Shown here: positions 46,590-57,904 of the stretch, in pieces
How the letters are laid out: each line of letters opens with the position of its first letter
How positions within the stretch are numbered: position 1 is the stretch's first letter
Assembly (NCBI GenBank): GCA_936440205.1
Contig: OW387150.1
Span: 32,783,795-32,847,794 of the forward strand
Source: Lepidonotus clava
Lineage: Eukaryota > Annelida > Polychaeta > Phyllodocida > Polynoidae
Direction of reading: 5' to 3'
Length of the DNA: 64,000 nt
Made by a program: the position numbers and the translations under genes
The notes under the pieces: generated by a model
What the model was told of the DNA's origin: nothing
Databases searched by the model: none
Seen by the model: only the letters and a program-made list of their open reading frames with translations

Positions 46590-49180
46590 TTACTCGAAGT
46601 GTTCAGTGATGTAGTTTATGCGGGCCAGGTTCTGACCTCCTCGTCCACCACGTTGCCGGTCAGACACAACCTCAGTGTCGGGTTGGCCACGATCTGGTCC
46701 GTACACAGGGCGGTTGTCTGGGTCCCTGTCGATGACCAGCGGAGTATTTTCCCTCTTGGCAACATTGTGGAGACAACAGCAGGCCACTATTATCTTACCA
46801 CAGACGTCGGGAGTGTGGAGCATGTAACCTCCCGAGTCACCAACCACTCTGTAGTCAATTATAAAAGTTGTATTTTATTAGTGCATGTTTCAAGATCGAT
46901 ACCATCAAAAAGGGTATATCAGGTGTCCACATAATGACTACATTATTGTAAAGAAGGATAGAACTTGCTAATTAACAGTATGATTAACTGTTTAAGTATG
47001 TTTTTTATTCTGAACAAATGATGAAAGTTCTACTCGAAAGACATGGTTTAACTAGTACATTTTAACCTCTTCTTATTGTTGTATTTCGATTTGAACTAAA
47101 TTTTAACAGATTTTATCAGTCCATCTTTTGGTTTTTAATCATTTATTTTAGTTCAAGTTGAGCGTAAATGGGTCCAATAAGTTTGAAATCTTTATGGTAA
47201 TAATTTGGGGGTTACCTGAATCGTTGCTTCAGAGACCCAAAGGTGTTTTCAACAACCACCCTTTTTGACCTGTGCCAGGCGTTGTAGTCAAGGTCCGCTT
47301 GTCTTGTTGGATTCATGACTGGCACGAATAGGAAGTCCCGCTGAGGATAGCTAAAAAAATAATAGAGTAATTCATGTTATATATTTGACATCGTTACTAG
47401 TGACTTCGGATTTACATGTTAATCACATTTTAACCCAAGTGCGACAACATAATAACGCTGTCTTGTAATTGTAAAAGAATTTTACGATTCAGGAATTCTG
47501 TTTATGTTCTTAGTTAGGGTGCGAGCACAGGATACTAAGATATTATGTTTGACTTTGAAAATAAAAGGATATTTCAACTTTTGTCGAAAATCCTAATTTT
47601 GTTTCACTTATTTCAAGATCACACTTCTTAGAGATGTCAATAAGTAAATGCAGAAAATAACTTACCCGTTGTCACCCATAATGAAATGCTCCCCGAAGAA
47701 TCCTTGCTCACCCAGTCGACTGATTTCGGTGGTGCTCAATATGCCGGCATCATTGCAGGATCCTGGCCAACATGGATCGACATGCAAGATGCGTTGGTAC
47801 GCGTCGGCAACAACCTGTTCAATATCAAAAAATATTCTAAATTATTATCTTATGGGCTTAGAAAATAAATTGCATTTTACAACCAACAGCTGCGCTGAAA
47901 TAACAGTTTATACTATTGATTTTTGTAAAAGAGGAACAATATCTTATTTACAAGTATTTCATTAATTGATAAAATTTGAAAAATTTATATCTTCAAATTA
48001 CAAAAAAAGGATTACTGAAATTGGAAATATTGAAGGCTCCCTTACCATCACATTTATACTGTGATACTGTTTACGGTTCACGTACTGGTACTCCACATTG
48101 GCCGACGGACGTCGTATGGAAACATGGGTACCGTCAATTACCCCAAAGATTTGTGGAAGCCCAAAACGCTGAAGAAATTCTTCTTCCTTCTCTTCGCGGG
48201 CATCTCGGCTGAACGGGAAGGAGATGTACTCTTGCTGGTGGCAGTAAAAGTACTCCGCCACCTCCAACACCGCACGTGACACTGTGGTTTTCTGTACTCC
48301 CTGGAAGTCACCGACGTTTGTGTAATCGGATCCGGTTGCAAAGTACCTCAGGGCCAGGCAGAACTGAAATAGAATAAGGAAAAATTAGTTCTAAGCAAGC
48401 GGAACACTAATGTTATAAACGATGACTTAATATATCGAGTTCATGTCCTGTTAAATAAATAAAGTAATAATATTTTTTCTTAATACATTATTATACTTTC
48501 CTAAGTGTTCTAGAAGCAGTAAAAATGATTTATTTCTGTGGTTCCTGAATTCTTTAAATAAATATTCTAAAAGGGTTCTACCAATGTGAACAAGCATTTA
48601 TTTTTCAATAAGGACACTAACAATTAGGCATACTAAGTGATATCTAATGGATATTTGGATTGAATATGTAATAAATACACTAAGACCATTGGAGTTGAAC
48701 AATGGTTAAGCTACGTCAGCAATGATTTGTGTCAATATGTTATAACAGTGGTCGTTAACACAACATGTCTAGGTTTATTCCTTTTACCCTTTATTCATTT
48801 TTTGTAATAACAAAAATAAAATACTGAATTATAATAAATTAAGAGATTACTCTGTAATTATACAAGATTTTTCTTTATTTATTTGACAAAAATGGACAAT
48901 AATTTATTTTGTGTTTATGATTGAGGATGACTTTTAGTAAAACTAACATAAGAAGGTTGTGTCAACAAAGAGTACTTACGCGTTCAGGTACAGAGATACC
49001 GCCGCCCTGGCTCGAGCCTGAGGTAGAACAAAAGCCCGCATCGTAGAAAGCTTTTGCCAGGCGTTTAACGATTGGCTTATGAAGCCGATAGCGGGAGAGG
49101 AACTTGGCCTTACTAAACCTTGTGAATGGGTTGATTCGAGGGTAAACCTCCTTCTTCTGGCGTGGTTTCTTCGGAGCCAT
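46590..49180 (-). CDS. Harbinger/PIF DDE transposase (HARBI1-like)
   Basis: Five exons on the minus strand: 49180-48980, 48363-48046, 47814-47666, 47350-47216, 46848-46590. All introns are GT-AG with matching phases, totalling 353 residues plus stop, near the usual size (human HARBI1 is about 349). The N-terminal helix-turn-helix region spans ~30-105 (LALRYFATGSDYTNVG ... QKTTVSRAVLEV). The DDE nuclease carries D144 in FGVIDGTHVSI, D195 in WPGSCNDAGIL and E257 in VVVENTFGSLKQRF, plus the GDNGYPQRDFL signature spanning exons 3-4. All three catalytic acids and the expected spacing are present, so it looks competent. It would cut at the terminal repeats of this element and perhaps of related MITEs. 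It converges on the Myb-like gene. A domesticated host HARBI1 is possible, but the flanking matched TIRs and partner gene argue for a transposon copy. Confidence 0.92.
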
Positions 49181-49209
49181 GTTACCATTGACTGTATATG
49201 ACTGTGTCT

Positions 49210-49250
49210 CACGTGATATTGACAACAAATAACTATTTCCCGCCATGTTT
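49210..49250 (-). promoter_or_regulatory. Possible transposase promoter elements
   Basis: Upstream of the transposase ATG are CACGTG (49210-49215) and TTTCCCGCC (49236-49244), the latter overlapping an ACATGGCGGG YY1/E2F-like site on the minus strand. Motif-only inference. Confidence 0.35.
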
Positions 49251-49312
49251 CAAAACCGTCAATTTTATTACAAAAATCAAGAGTGACAAAGATAACTTAA
49301 CAACGATATCGC

Positions 49313-49484
49313 AACAAGGATGTCCTTGTTTCACACCATTTATTATGCGACGGGGTTGGTCGCTGTTGCGAGGATTGGCACATTGAAAACCTTAAGGATA
49401 TCGCTGTTGCGAGAGTTAAATCTAAACCCTCGCTGTGGTCTCGCTGTTGCGAGCGTTTGGTTATGCGACGGAGCACAGGTGACC
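49313..49484. repeat. Right subterminal and terminal region of the Harbinger
   Basis: Contains the 18-mer AACAAGGATGTCCTTGTT (49313-49330), an inner TIR-like TTATGCGACGGGG (49343), TCGCTGTTGCGAG motifs at about 49360, 49401 and 49441, and the terminal repeat ending TTATGCGACGGAGCACAGG then TGACC. Confidence 0.8.
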
Positions 49485-49837
49485 ACTGGCAGGGACCTGT
49501 CCTAAGGCGTAATTAAAGAAATGTTGTTGTGTGTGTGTGGGGGCGGGGGGCTCTTCCTGCCACAGCTAATAAGTACCAATTTACCAATTATCCTCAATTG
49601 TCACTCTCCGAACCATCCACAAACCAATGATCAACATTTTGTTGGGACTGGTGCTCTCTACCTCACCTTGACTATGAATCTATTATCAGGACCCTCGAGT
49701 CCCTGTGTGAGGTAAATTGTACATGATGAATAGATTTCCCTGAGGTTTGTGCTGTCAATTTGAATAGATCCCTCGACAACAACAATTACAACTATAACTT
49801 GTCTACAAAGGCTGTATCTATCAAGGTGACAAATGAG

Positions 49838-50210
49838 TTAAGGCTGGTCCCCACGGGGCGACCAATATTTAAAAAATTGAGGGCGACTATGTGGTTTAAT
49901 CGCCGGGCGACTTACTAAAACCTTGTGCCACAATGTCTGGCACTAAACAACTAATCGCCGTGGTTTCTCAGTGAAATATTGAAAAGGTTTAATATTTCTC
50001 AATGGCCACGGGTGACTAGTTAGTTGTTGAGCGACGTACTAAAGTGTCCTCTAGTCGCCCTCAGATTTATAACGAGAGCATCCCAATGTGGCGATTAATT
50101 TTTTTCCACCAGCGATTAGTTAATCATCCAACAACGTACTTAACTCCATAATCAGTGGGCAACCAACGTTAATCGCCATGGTTTGGTTGCCCCGTGGGGA
50201 CGCGCCTTTA
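49838..50210. mobile_element. Family D MITE
   Basis: TTAAGGCTGGTCCCCACGGGG ... CCCCGTGGGGACGCGCCTTTA with TTA on both sides. Interior carries TAATCGCC, GGGCGACTTACTAAAACC and CAATGTGGCGATTAA repeats. Confidence 0.85.
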
Positions 50211-50460
50211 GAGACTTTCTTGTTTGTCCTGAGATAATGTCATTTACACATGGACTATATATGAGGCTTATTCTATAGTGTAGTTAGTCATGTGAGAATT
50301 TGTGTCTTTTATGTGCCTTAATACAATGATTTTATCGTATATAAAGTTGAGTGAGTGAGTTATGAATGTTTTACACCATACTGACAGCCAGGAATACATA
50401 TGGCACATTACGAAGTTTTTTACCATAGAGGTTGACATATATCAACAAGTCAATGTTCTC

Positions 50461-50730
50461 TAAAGTACCATACCCACTAGGCGTTTTTACCGTTGGTGAC
50501 TGGGAGAATCAGAACTAATGTCACCAATGAATCGCTGGGTGATTCCCTGCTTCTAGGGTGCTTTCTGGGTGACGGGAGACAGGGAGCAGAATCGCTGGTA
50601 AATTGCTGCTAAAAATGGTTGTAAAATATCAAACCTGCTTAAAATTCCAGTCGTCCAACGATTTCACTGCTGATTCTGCCAGTCGCTTGTGGCCCATTGC
50701 TGCTAAAGACGCCTAGTGGGTATACCCCTT
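50461..50730. mobile_element. Family A MITE, longer subfamily
   Basis: TAAAGTACCATACCCACTAGG ... GCCTAGTGGGTATACCCCTT; interior GGTGACTGGGAGAATCAG and GGGTGACGGGAGACAGGG. Confidence 0.8.
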
Positions 50731-51384
50731 GAATCACATTTCTACACTCCAGTGTTAAATGCCTGCCATTTCTCATACAAATAGATTCAATGAATTACCT
50801 GAGAAACATAGATAACACATAATGGCACAGACCCATAAAGAGCATATTCATTTTGCTTGGGGCACCTAGCTAAAAGATGTTTCCATTAGCGCCCACGGAG
50901 AAAGCTACCTAGAAGCAGTAAATAATTCTAATGAATAGACTGCAATAACCTCAGGACAAAAATGGTTTTAAGACTTCACAAAGCAACATTCATCATCACT
51001 GAGGACAATCAACATTAGTCTGATTTCTAGCCCTAGGTGGCCCTCAACTTCCCTCACAGAAATTACTCTCTCTGGCAGCGCTGACAGCTCTTGGAATCGG
51101 GGCGAAAGAAAATGTTATTATGATGTGATTTCAGACGTTTGGGAACTGCTCGCGGGCTGTGATTTCTAGTATTCGAGCGAGTGTGAGTGGCTGTTTTCCG
51201 ATGCACATTAGTGGATGCAGTCTGTATTCCAATAAATGATGATGAACAAACAATAAAGTTTACCATGCAATACTTTCCAAATTTCCGCTGTGCTTATTCC
51301 CTGAATACAGTAACATGAAACAAAAATAACCAAAGTAATTGACAGATTACTCATAAACTTTGTAAAATGGAATCTTTAATACTA
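50731..51384. other. Gene-free stretch
   Basis: No supported gene. The minus-strand ORF at 51063-51266 has no recognisable domain. Confidence 0.4.
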
Positions 51385-51600
51385 GCCTTTTTCCCATAGT
51401 AACCAATGTTAAAGCCTGTCAGCCTATTGTCCAACCCCACTTTGCCATTATAAAATAAATCATAATATTTGAGCAGTACTCAGGAATAAGGACAAATACA
51501 ATTCTAGCTTATATCTGTAACCCCAACTCTGGTGGACAAGGATGGCTTACATGGTTATTTTGCCCAACCCTGGGATATACCCAATGTGGGATGAGCTTAT
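51385..51600 (+). repeat. Dispersed repeat, partner of 8020-8290
   Basis: See the 8-kb entry: AACCCCAACTCTGGTGG, GGATGGCTTACATGGTTATT and AGCAGTACTCAGGAATAAGG in the same order. Confidence 0.6.
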
Positions 51601-51749
51601 TGGATCATCCATCTTTATTGTGGTAAATTATGATGCCCCGTAATATTAGAGAGAAAACCCTTTCTTATGATCTATAACATGTCTATGGCTAATCTTCCAA
51701 AGTATCAATACTGGGTAGTTGTTTGCATAATATGAAATTTCAAACTAAA

Positions 51750-52969
51750 TTTTACAGGTGATTCTTTTTCAGGTTATTCATATTCGGTATATAGAAACGT
51801 GTCAATTTCATACCATGTTTTTCACGCATTTTACCAATGCTTATATAATACTGGTTTTAGAGCAAAATTTCTGGAGTTAACTTGTTCACTTCAACAAGAA
51901 ATCGAACTGGAAGTATCTGTATTCATGAGTGGGCCGATGTAGCCTGGTTTATTTTAGATTCTCCAGTTGGTGGATATGGAGCGGTCAGCAGCGTACCTCC
52001 AGGGTGTGGAGTGACTGACCACTGGTCAAGCCTACCATTCTCAAAGTAGGTCTGTGAAGGGACAACCATTTTAGGTGGGATTTTACACTCATATCCCAGA
52101 GTCCTGTGCAGCCACTGGTTTGTAGCAGGTTGGGCCATAAAACAGCCAGCATGCAAACAACCATCAAAGGGGTATTCTGTTCTAAGAATAGATAGCCAGT
52201 AACAAAATTCCTCCCTTGATATTCACATTTCTGTCTAAGCCACTCAGACCCACGGACGCAGTACCTCTCTACTGACTGTTAGAGTACCGAGCAGTCAGGA
52301 CTAAAGACCAATAGACTGTAGTGATGTCCATGTGTGCTAGGTACTTAAACTAAACTGTTAACCAGCAACCATTTTAGGTGGGAATTCCACCCTGCATCCC
52401 AGCATGCTTTGGGGCTGCTGGTTTATGGCAGGTAGGACCATAAACCAGCCAGCACCCAAACAAGCATCAAAGGGGTTCCCCATGTCATTTATAGAGGGCC
52501 AATAAAAGAATTCCTTACAGATTGTAGTTGGCCACTAGTAGCCATGGGCTCTTGTGGATGTAAAGACCTATTATGCAAGAGGTATCTAGGTCATGGAAGG
52601 ACTAACAGACTAACTCACCACTGGTCAGCTTGGGTCAGTTTGGGTCAGTGGTCATTGCAGGAGGCTGGTCAGTCCGCTGGCAAAGACAGTCCTTCCAGGC
52701 CATCGCCTCTGCCACTGACACCCCGGAAATACTGACCATCACTGGAAGGGAAGGGGTGATGGAGGTGCATAACATCCCACTGAAATCAATCGCTATTCCA
52801 TTTCAGTTGATATACCATAAAGAGTGGATTGACACTGCAGGGGCAGAACAAGTTAACTCCAAAAACTTAGCTCTTTAAACCAGTATTATATAAGCATTGG
52901 TAAAATGCATGAAAAACACGGTATGAAATTGACACGTTTCTGTATGCCTAATAAGAATCACCTGTAAAA
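51750..52969. mobile_element. 1.2-kb element with ~130-bp inverted ends
   Basis: The left arm 51750-51887 (TTTTACAGGTGATTC, GAAACGTGTCAATTTCATAC, TTTACCAATGCTTATATAAT) is mirrored in 52845-52969 with about 90% identity by eye. Between them are two diverged copies of a block (51985-52190 and 52330-52500: ACCATTTTAGGTGGGA, GCTGGTTTATGGCAGG, ATCAAAGGGGTT) also found at 24.2 kb. No transposase ORF; a non-autonomous foldback-like element. Confidence 0.75.
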
Positions 52970-53300
52970 AGGGGATCCACTGGGACCTTGGACCAGGTTA
53001 AGGCTATATTCCACTATGTTTGCTTTTGATACACAAGCAAACTGCCACAAACTTGCTTGCTGTAGGATGTGCAAGGTGGAATAATTATAGGAAATGCTTG
53101 TGGTGTTTGCTTGTGGTAGGTCCTACAGGAAATGATTTTCTATAGGTTTCCTATAGATTGCTTGTGGTTGGGGATACCAACATGTTGGTATCAAAACTGC
53201 AAATGGCTTGCGGTACCAAAAAACAGTGAACGCAAATGCTACCTACTGCACAGGTGAAGGTAAACTACCATGGAGAAGGAGGTTATGGTATATAACCTCC

Positions 53301-53301
53301 T

Positions 53302-53333
<32 letters not shown>

Positions 53334-53362
53334 ATTATATATATATATATAATAATAATAAT
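53301..53362. repeat. (TA)n microsatellite
   Basis: Near-continuous TA repeat followed by (AAT)4. Confidence 0.95.
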
Positions 53363-53573
53363 CTATGCACTATTTACTATGTTTTAAGAGGATGTCACCT
53401 TCCTTTTTAAGGCCCTAGTATCTAGAATTCCTGTACTTGAAATGAGATGGAAAACAGTATATAAGCACTTCATTATATTCTTTTAAATTCATACTTTATT
53501 TAGATATTCGTATGAAGACATCCAAACTATGTAAAGCATATGCCAGTCATTCTGATGAACAGCTGCCTCAAAA

Positions 53574-53640
53574 GGGCAGTGGCTGGGCTCTGGGACTCCC
53601 TCTCAGAAGGTCTATGGTTCCACCCCGGGCCATGCAAAAC
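53574..53640 (+). mobile_element. tRNA-like SINE head
   Basis: AGTGGCTGGGCTCTGG (box A-like) and GGTTCCACCCC (box B) at tRNA spacing. Cloverleaf pairing is poor. Confidence 0.5.
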
Positions 53641-54044
53641 TGACACTTTTCAAAATTCAAAATTACATGTAAGTGGAGGTTATACAGATAACCTCCTCTG
53701 GAGGTTTATTCACCAAATAAACCTCCTGGTAAAGCTGAGATACTGTAGGTTACGCTCAGAAACCTACCAGGGAAACAATAGAGTAGTCGGCCCGGAGTAG
53801 TATAATGGAATATAGCCTTCATGCACCCCTCTCCTGCCATCCTATATGTCTGGTCTGGTCCATGCCAATTGAAAGCTCATGGTGAGGTTTGACAGTAACC
53901 AAAACCCAGCTCCAAGTTGTGATCTGACAAAAAATCAATCTGATTTTGGGGCGTCCTATACTGGGAATTGGCAAAGAGGGCGCGAAGGCATTGCTATCAT
54001 ATGTCTATTGAAGCCCCCATACCAAATGCAAAACATTTAGGTAA

Positions 54045-54325
54045 AAACAAGTCCCTCCAGGATTCAAACCCACAACATAGGTGTTTGGTAGCAAACCTTA
54101 AACCATGAAGCCACATAGAGTAAGAGAGGGAAACTAAATAATGGTGTTATGACCTAATTTGCTGGTTCCCAAAGGTGCTTTAAAAAGCCAAATAGATTTG
54201 TAATAGTCTATTGTAATAGCCTATTTTGCAGGTCCTTTGCATGGCATGAAGTAAGTTCAGTGTGCAGATTGTAACATGTGAAAGCACTTCATTTTAGAAG
54301 TACAGTAGTAGGGTAAAGAAACGAG
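54045..54325 (-). repeat. tRNA-like plus 200-bp repeat, copy 1
   Basis: On the minus strand, TGGCTTCATGGTTTAAGG and GGGTTTGAATCCTGG resemble boxes A and B. The adjoining sequence (GAGGGAAACTAAATAATGG, GGTTCCCAAAGGTGCTTT, AGTAAGTTCAGTGTGCAG) is shared with 59483-59780. Confidence 0.6.
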
Positions 54326-54609
54326 GGAATCAACTCAAACCCCTCCTACCTTTTTTGTTTTACTTTTTGTTTGCTTTTGGAAATATACATTGCATATGGA
54401 GGGCTGGGTAAATTAGATTGATGAAAACCATTCATGTTCGTTGGAAAGTGTTTTTTTTCCAATTTCTGTTGTGTTAGACTTAGTTGATAAAAGTCCAAAA
54501 TAATACATGTAGATTGTAAGACTGTTGGATTCAGTTGGTTCCTTGGCACATCAATCCTAACAATCAATCATATAATTTTAGGTTTGTTTAGAGCTTTTAA
54601 TCTACAAGG

Positions 54610-54939
54610 TCCGTCGCGAAAAAAACTTTATCCCCCTTCAAAATAAGTAGACTCTGCGGCATTCAATATGTGGGCCAAACAAAAAATAGAATTCTAACTC
54701 GATTTCAAGGACATTTCTATGACATTAAACAAAACAATGACACAACGGTGGCCAGGCATTTTAATTGGTGCCCGGCTGATCATCCGAGTTTGACTGATGG
54801 CTTAAGCATTTCGGTCCTCTCCTTTATCTCCTCTCCACCAGAGTTGCAGAAAGCTCAGCTGGAGAGAGACATCGAAGAAAGACGATGGATGCAATGTCTG
54901 TCATCTGTTGTCCCACTTGGTCTAAATTCAGTGGATTAA
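54610..54939 (+). pseudogene. Penelope-like GIY-YIG endonuclease fragment
   Basis: The open frame through 54652-54939 reads LCGIQYVGQTKNRILTRF, then GHFYDIKQNNDTTVARHFN, then a Glu/Arg-rich end and a stop. This is the YVGQT...R...H pattern of GIY-YIG nucleases found at the C-terminus of Penelope-like retroelements. No reverse transcriptase is recognised upstream, so this is a severely 5'-truncated remnant. Other GIY-YIG-bearing elements remain possible. Confidence 0.65.
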
Positions 54940-55585
54940 CTCCAGGAAAATACCATATAGTCTCATTCTGTCTAAATCAAAATGATTAGAATATCATCTT
55001 AAAAATTAAAAGAATTATATACCCTCAACAGGAAGTCATGTCTACTAAGTTTAGTCGCCTTTGCTTTGGTTTGCGAGATTATAAAGTGAAAACCTTTATT
55101 TGTGCCTTTTGTAATATGTCATTTTTCAAAAATAACACATACTATGTCATTTTTTCCCCATTTTTACTGCTATTCCATTACCCTTTTAAATGTTAAATGT
55201 ACTAGAATTAATGTGTTATGTCGATTGCTTCAAACTAGCGCTTGGTAATGCTGGCAAAAGCTGGAAGACTGGCAAATATCAAAGCCAAAGCTAATGTATG
55301 AAGAAAAAGAAAAAACAACCCAGGAAAAAAGATTGGTACAACTAATTCCATACTTACTTTAATAGCCATCGTGCCTAGTAGATTAAGTCAATGAAAAACC
55401 CTGATTTGCATTCAGAGTCTAAGTGCTTTACCTTTGTGTCGGGTATAATCTGAAAAGGCAGGTCCCGACACAGGAGGCCAGGGTAACCAGATCCCAAATC
55501 AACCCGACCGATCCTTCATCTCACGAACAGAGGCAGACTAATGTAGCCAATGAGACCAGGGACCCAACTCCGGCCCTTTTTAGTC
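54940..55585. other. Gene-free stretch
   Basis: Nothing assigned. The ORF at 55423-55737 runs into an inverted repeat and has no domain. Confidence 0.4.
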
Positions 55586-56245
55586 AAGATGGGGCTACCA
55601 AAGATATTCTAGCAACACTAAGATGTGCAGCACTCGCACCCCCCTACAGCCATTTTGTGACATTGTCAATGGAGGTGCTGCCTAGGAGAATACAATATGG
55701 AGACCGGGGACCACTCTTTTTTCTTTTAGAGTGCTAACGATTGTCAAAGGCAAGATGACTGTAGGCCTATTACTGGCATGAAAATAATGTGAATCTCCAT
55801 GATAACATTCTATATCTTGACCAATTCCTTTTGGGGCAATATAGGCCACTGAAGTACAATTTCAGCTGCTGGAAGGGCAATATCGGCAACCTGTACAAAA
55901 TCGGCAGGAAAAAATTTACCAATATGTTGGTATTTTTTGCTGCTGATGCTTGCGACATTGTATAGGCAGCTCATTGGCGATGCACTTTCAGTAAATGGAA
56001 TACAGCCTTTAGAGATGCAATTCATTAAAACTCCTCATGTATATTACTCTTTTTGACATATAAACATACACAAAGACAAAAAAGATCTAGTGTAGTAAGG
56101 TTTGCAAAGATTCTCCTAGGCAACACCCACATCGACAATGTTGACAATGTCTGTAGATCTAGTAGAATGTGAGTGTTAAACATCTTAGTGTTGCTACAGT
56201 ATCTTTGGTAGCCCCATCTCGACTGTTGGGCGGCTCCTTCTTTTA
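55586..56245. mobile_element. Inverted-repeat element with nested family B
   Basis: The left arm (about 55586-55700: AGATGGGGCTACCAAAGATA, AGCAACACTAAGATGT, GCCTAGGAGAATA) is mirrored at about 56108-56240. A degraded family B sequence ending GTAAATGGAATACAGCCTTTA occupies 55804-56011 between the arms. Confidence 0.65.
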
Positions 56246-57047
56246 GTCTGGGACCTGCCAAAGGGGGAAATAGAGACAGTGACGGACCAGTGGGGCCAAG
56301 GAAATAGGGGCGGAACCTAATGTAAATGAGAGGTGGGGCTTAGGGCGAGTGTGCCGGAGATAAAGGTTGGAGTTTGCAAGAGTTAAGTATGAGAAAATCT
56401 CAATGGATCCTTTCAATTTAACTGTCAATCCAAATGCAATATTCAATACTTAAGAAACTCACCGTCCCGTCAAGCTTGAACTATCCCCAAGCTGCATATC
56501 AATAACATCTCCACTTCTTCTGTCAAATATTAATTTTCAATTGGGAAGGTCCCATGTTCAATCTAAAAATCTAAAAAGGAAATTCCCATTACACCTTTTC
56601 GTTTTCCCTCTTTCTCCATTGGAATTATGGAATAAAAACACAAGCATGGGCACAGGGATAGATAAAGTTTACAGAATTAACAGATATATAGAATTGGTTT
56701 TTATGAGATAAGGAAATTGTCCTCGAATAACAAACATGCATGGAAATTGCGCGCAATGCTAATCCAGTGAAGCCTCCTTAAGGAATGCTTTATGCCTTAT
56801 ATGGATTAGGTATGGCTCTTCCAATAGCCCCAATCCCTCCCCTGGAGCACTCCCTGGAGGATTGGGACTCGGCTATATCTTGTTTGTCAATCAAGGCGCT
56901 GGAGGTGGGGATCCCAGAGAGACGCGCCCTGAGATATCACCCCATTCCCTTAACAACAACCCTATTTCGCCGCACTCCACCAACCCCTTAAGCCTATAAT
57001 CCACATGCAGATTTAGCTTCTGACAATTTTGAATATGGCAGTGTGAA
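56246..57047. other. Gene-free stretch
   Basis: No supported gene or paired ends. Confidence 0.4.
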
Positions 57048-57347
57048 TTAAGGGCCATACCCACTAGGCAATTTCAGCAGCAATGGGTAATCGGCGACCA
57101 TCTGGATCGCCGGTAAAATTGTGGGCAACTGGCATAATAAGCAAGTTCGATAATTCACTAACGATTTGATTGGCGATCTTACTGGCAATCCCATTATTCG
57201 TTGCCTGTTGCCCAGAAAACACACCATATCCATTGCAAATCACCTGGCAACTATGATCGCAGGATGAGTCACCCACTGATTATATAACCCCCACTTATCG
57301 CCCATCGCCAGTCGGCAGTAAAATCGCCTAGTTGCTATCGGGATTTA
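57048..57347. mobile_element. Family A MITE, longer subfamily
   Basis: TTAAGGGCCATACCCACTAGG ... ATCGCCTAGTTGCTATCGGG; interior TTGCCTGTTGCCCAGAAAAC. A short phrase around it (CGCCGCACTCCA, CCTATAATCCACATGCAG) occurs on both sides (about 56970 and 57352). Confidence 0.75.
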
Positions 57348-57904
57348 TTTGCCGCACTCCAGCAGCCCTTTAGGCCTATAATCCACATGCAGTTTTGGCA
57401 GCTGACATTTTAGAAATATAGCAGTGTAAATTTGAGATAAATATTAACATGTTATATATAACTCAAATATATATACCTACATATCTTTCGAATGATATGT
57501 ACCATGTATAGTTTCATGATATAGCCGCAGAGAAACTCAAACCAATACAAAATCATAGGCATTAAAGTCAGTTTGTTTATTACAGGCTTCACCCATCTAG
57601 CTAATGGGAAAGTGTTGATCTGCTGTCACCAGTCCTTTCCAGCCTGCCACCATCCCAACAATAGTCCTGGGGGTGGCCTGAGGCTTACTTCAATCTCCCT
57701 ATACCACTCACCATTTCAGGCATAACAGGGCAACCTGTATAAGCAGGAAACCCACCCTCAGGAGCAATGTAATTTTACTCATTATCCATTATGCGGATAA
57801 AGGGGCCCCTCGGTCGATGGGATTACCCACCCGCGGCACGTGTTCATCGGGCCGGGCTGATTGTGTAAGTAGTGGTCAGTCTTAAGTGGTCAAGCAGGGT
57901 GGGG
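57348..57904. other. Gene-free stretch
   Basis: No gene recognised. Confidence 0.4.

Larger units (their letters stand above)
38348..49484. mobile_element. Large Harbinger-type DNA transposon (~11.1 kb)
   Basis: The ends are inverted: left 38348-38371 (GGCCACTGTGGTCCGTCGCA then TAAC) and right 49460-49484, whose reverse complement starts GGTCACCTGTGCTCCGTCGC then ATAAC. Both ends continue with TCGCAACAGCGA-type motifs and share an identical 18-mer about 150 bp inside. Within lie two convergent multi-exon genes: a Harbinger DDE transposase (minus) and a Myb/SANT-like protein (plus), the classic two-gene set. No internal stop or splice-phase conflict is seen in either. It is about two to three times the usual Harbinger size because of introns and a giant last exon. 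A clean 3-bp target duplication was not resolved, so the exact termini may shift by a few bases. Confidence 0.85.
52999..53819. mobile_element. Family B MITE, enlarged by later insertions
   Basis: Left TTAAGGCTATATTCCACTATG, right TAATGGAATATAGCCTTC. The palindrome GATACCAACATGTTGGTATC lies near 53173. It is about 820 bp because it now contains an AT microsatellite and a tRNA-like insertion. Confidence 0.65.

Noticed and set aside
38340-49490. A definite target-site duplication for the large Harbinger
   Set aside because: Flanking trinucleotides do not match at the most likely ends; CCACTG occurs at both edges but is part of the terminal repeat on the left.
51063-51266. Minus-strand 67-codon ORF with a Cys pair near its end
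   Set aside because: No domain, start context or splice partner could be supported.
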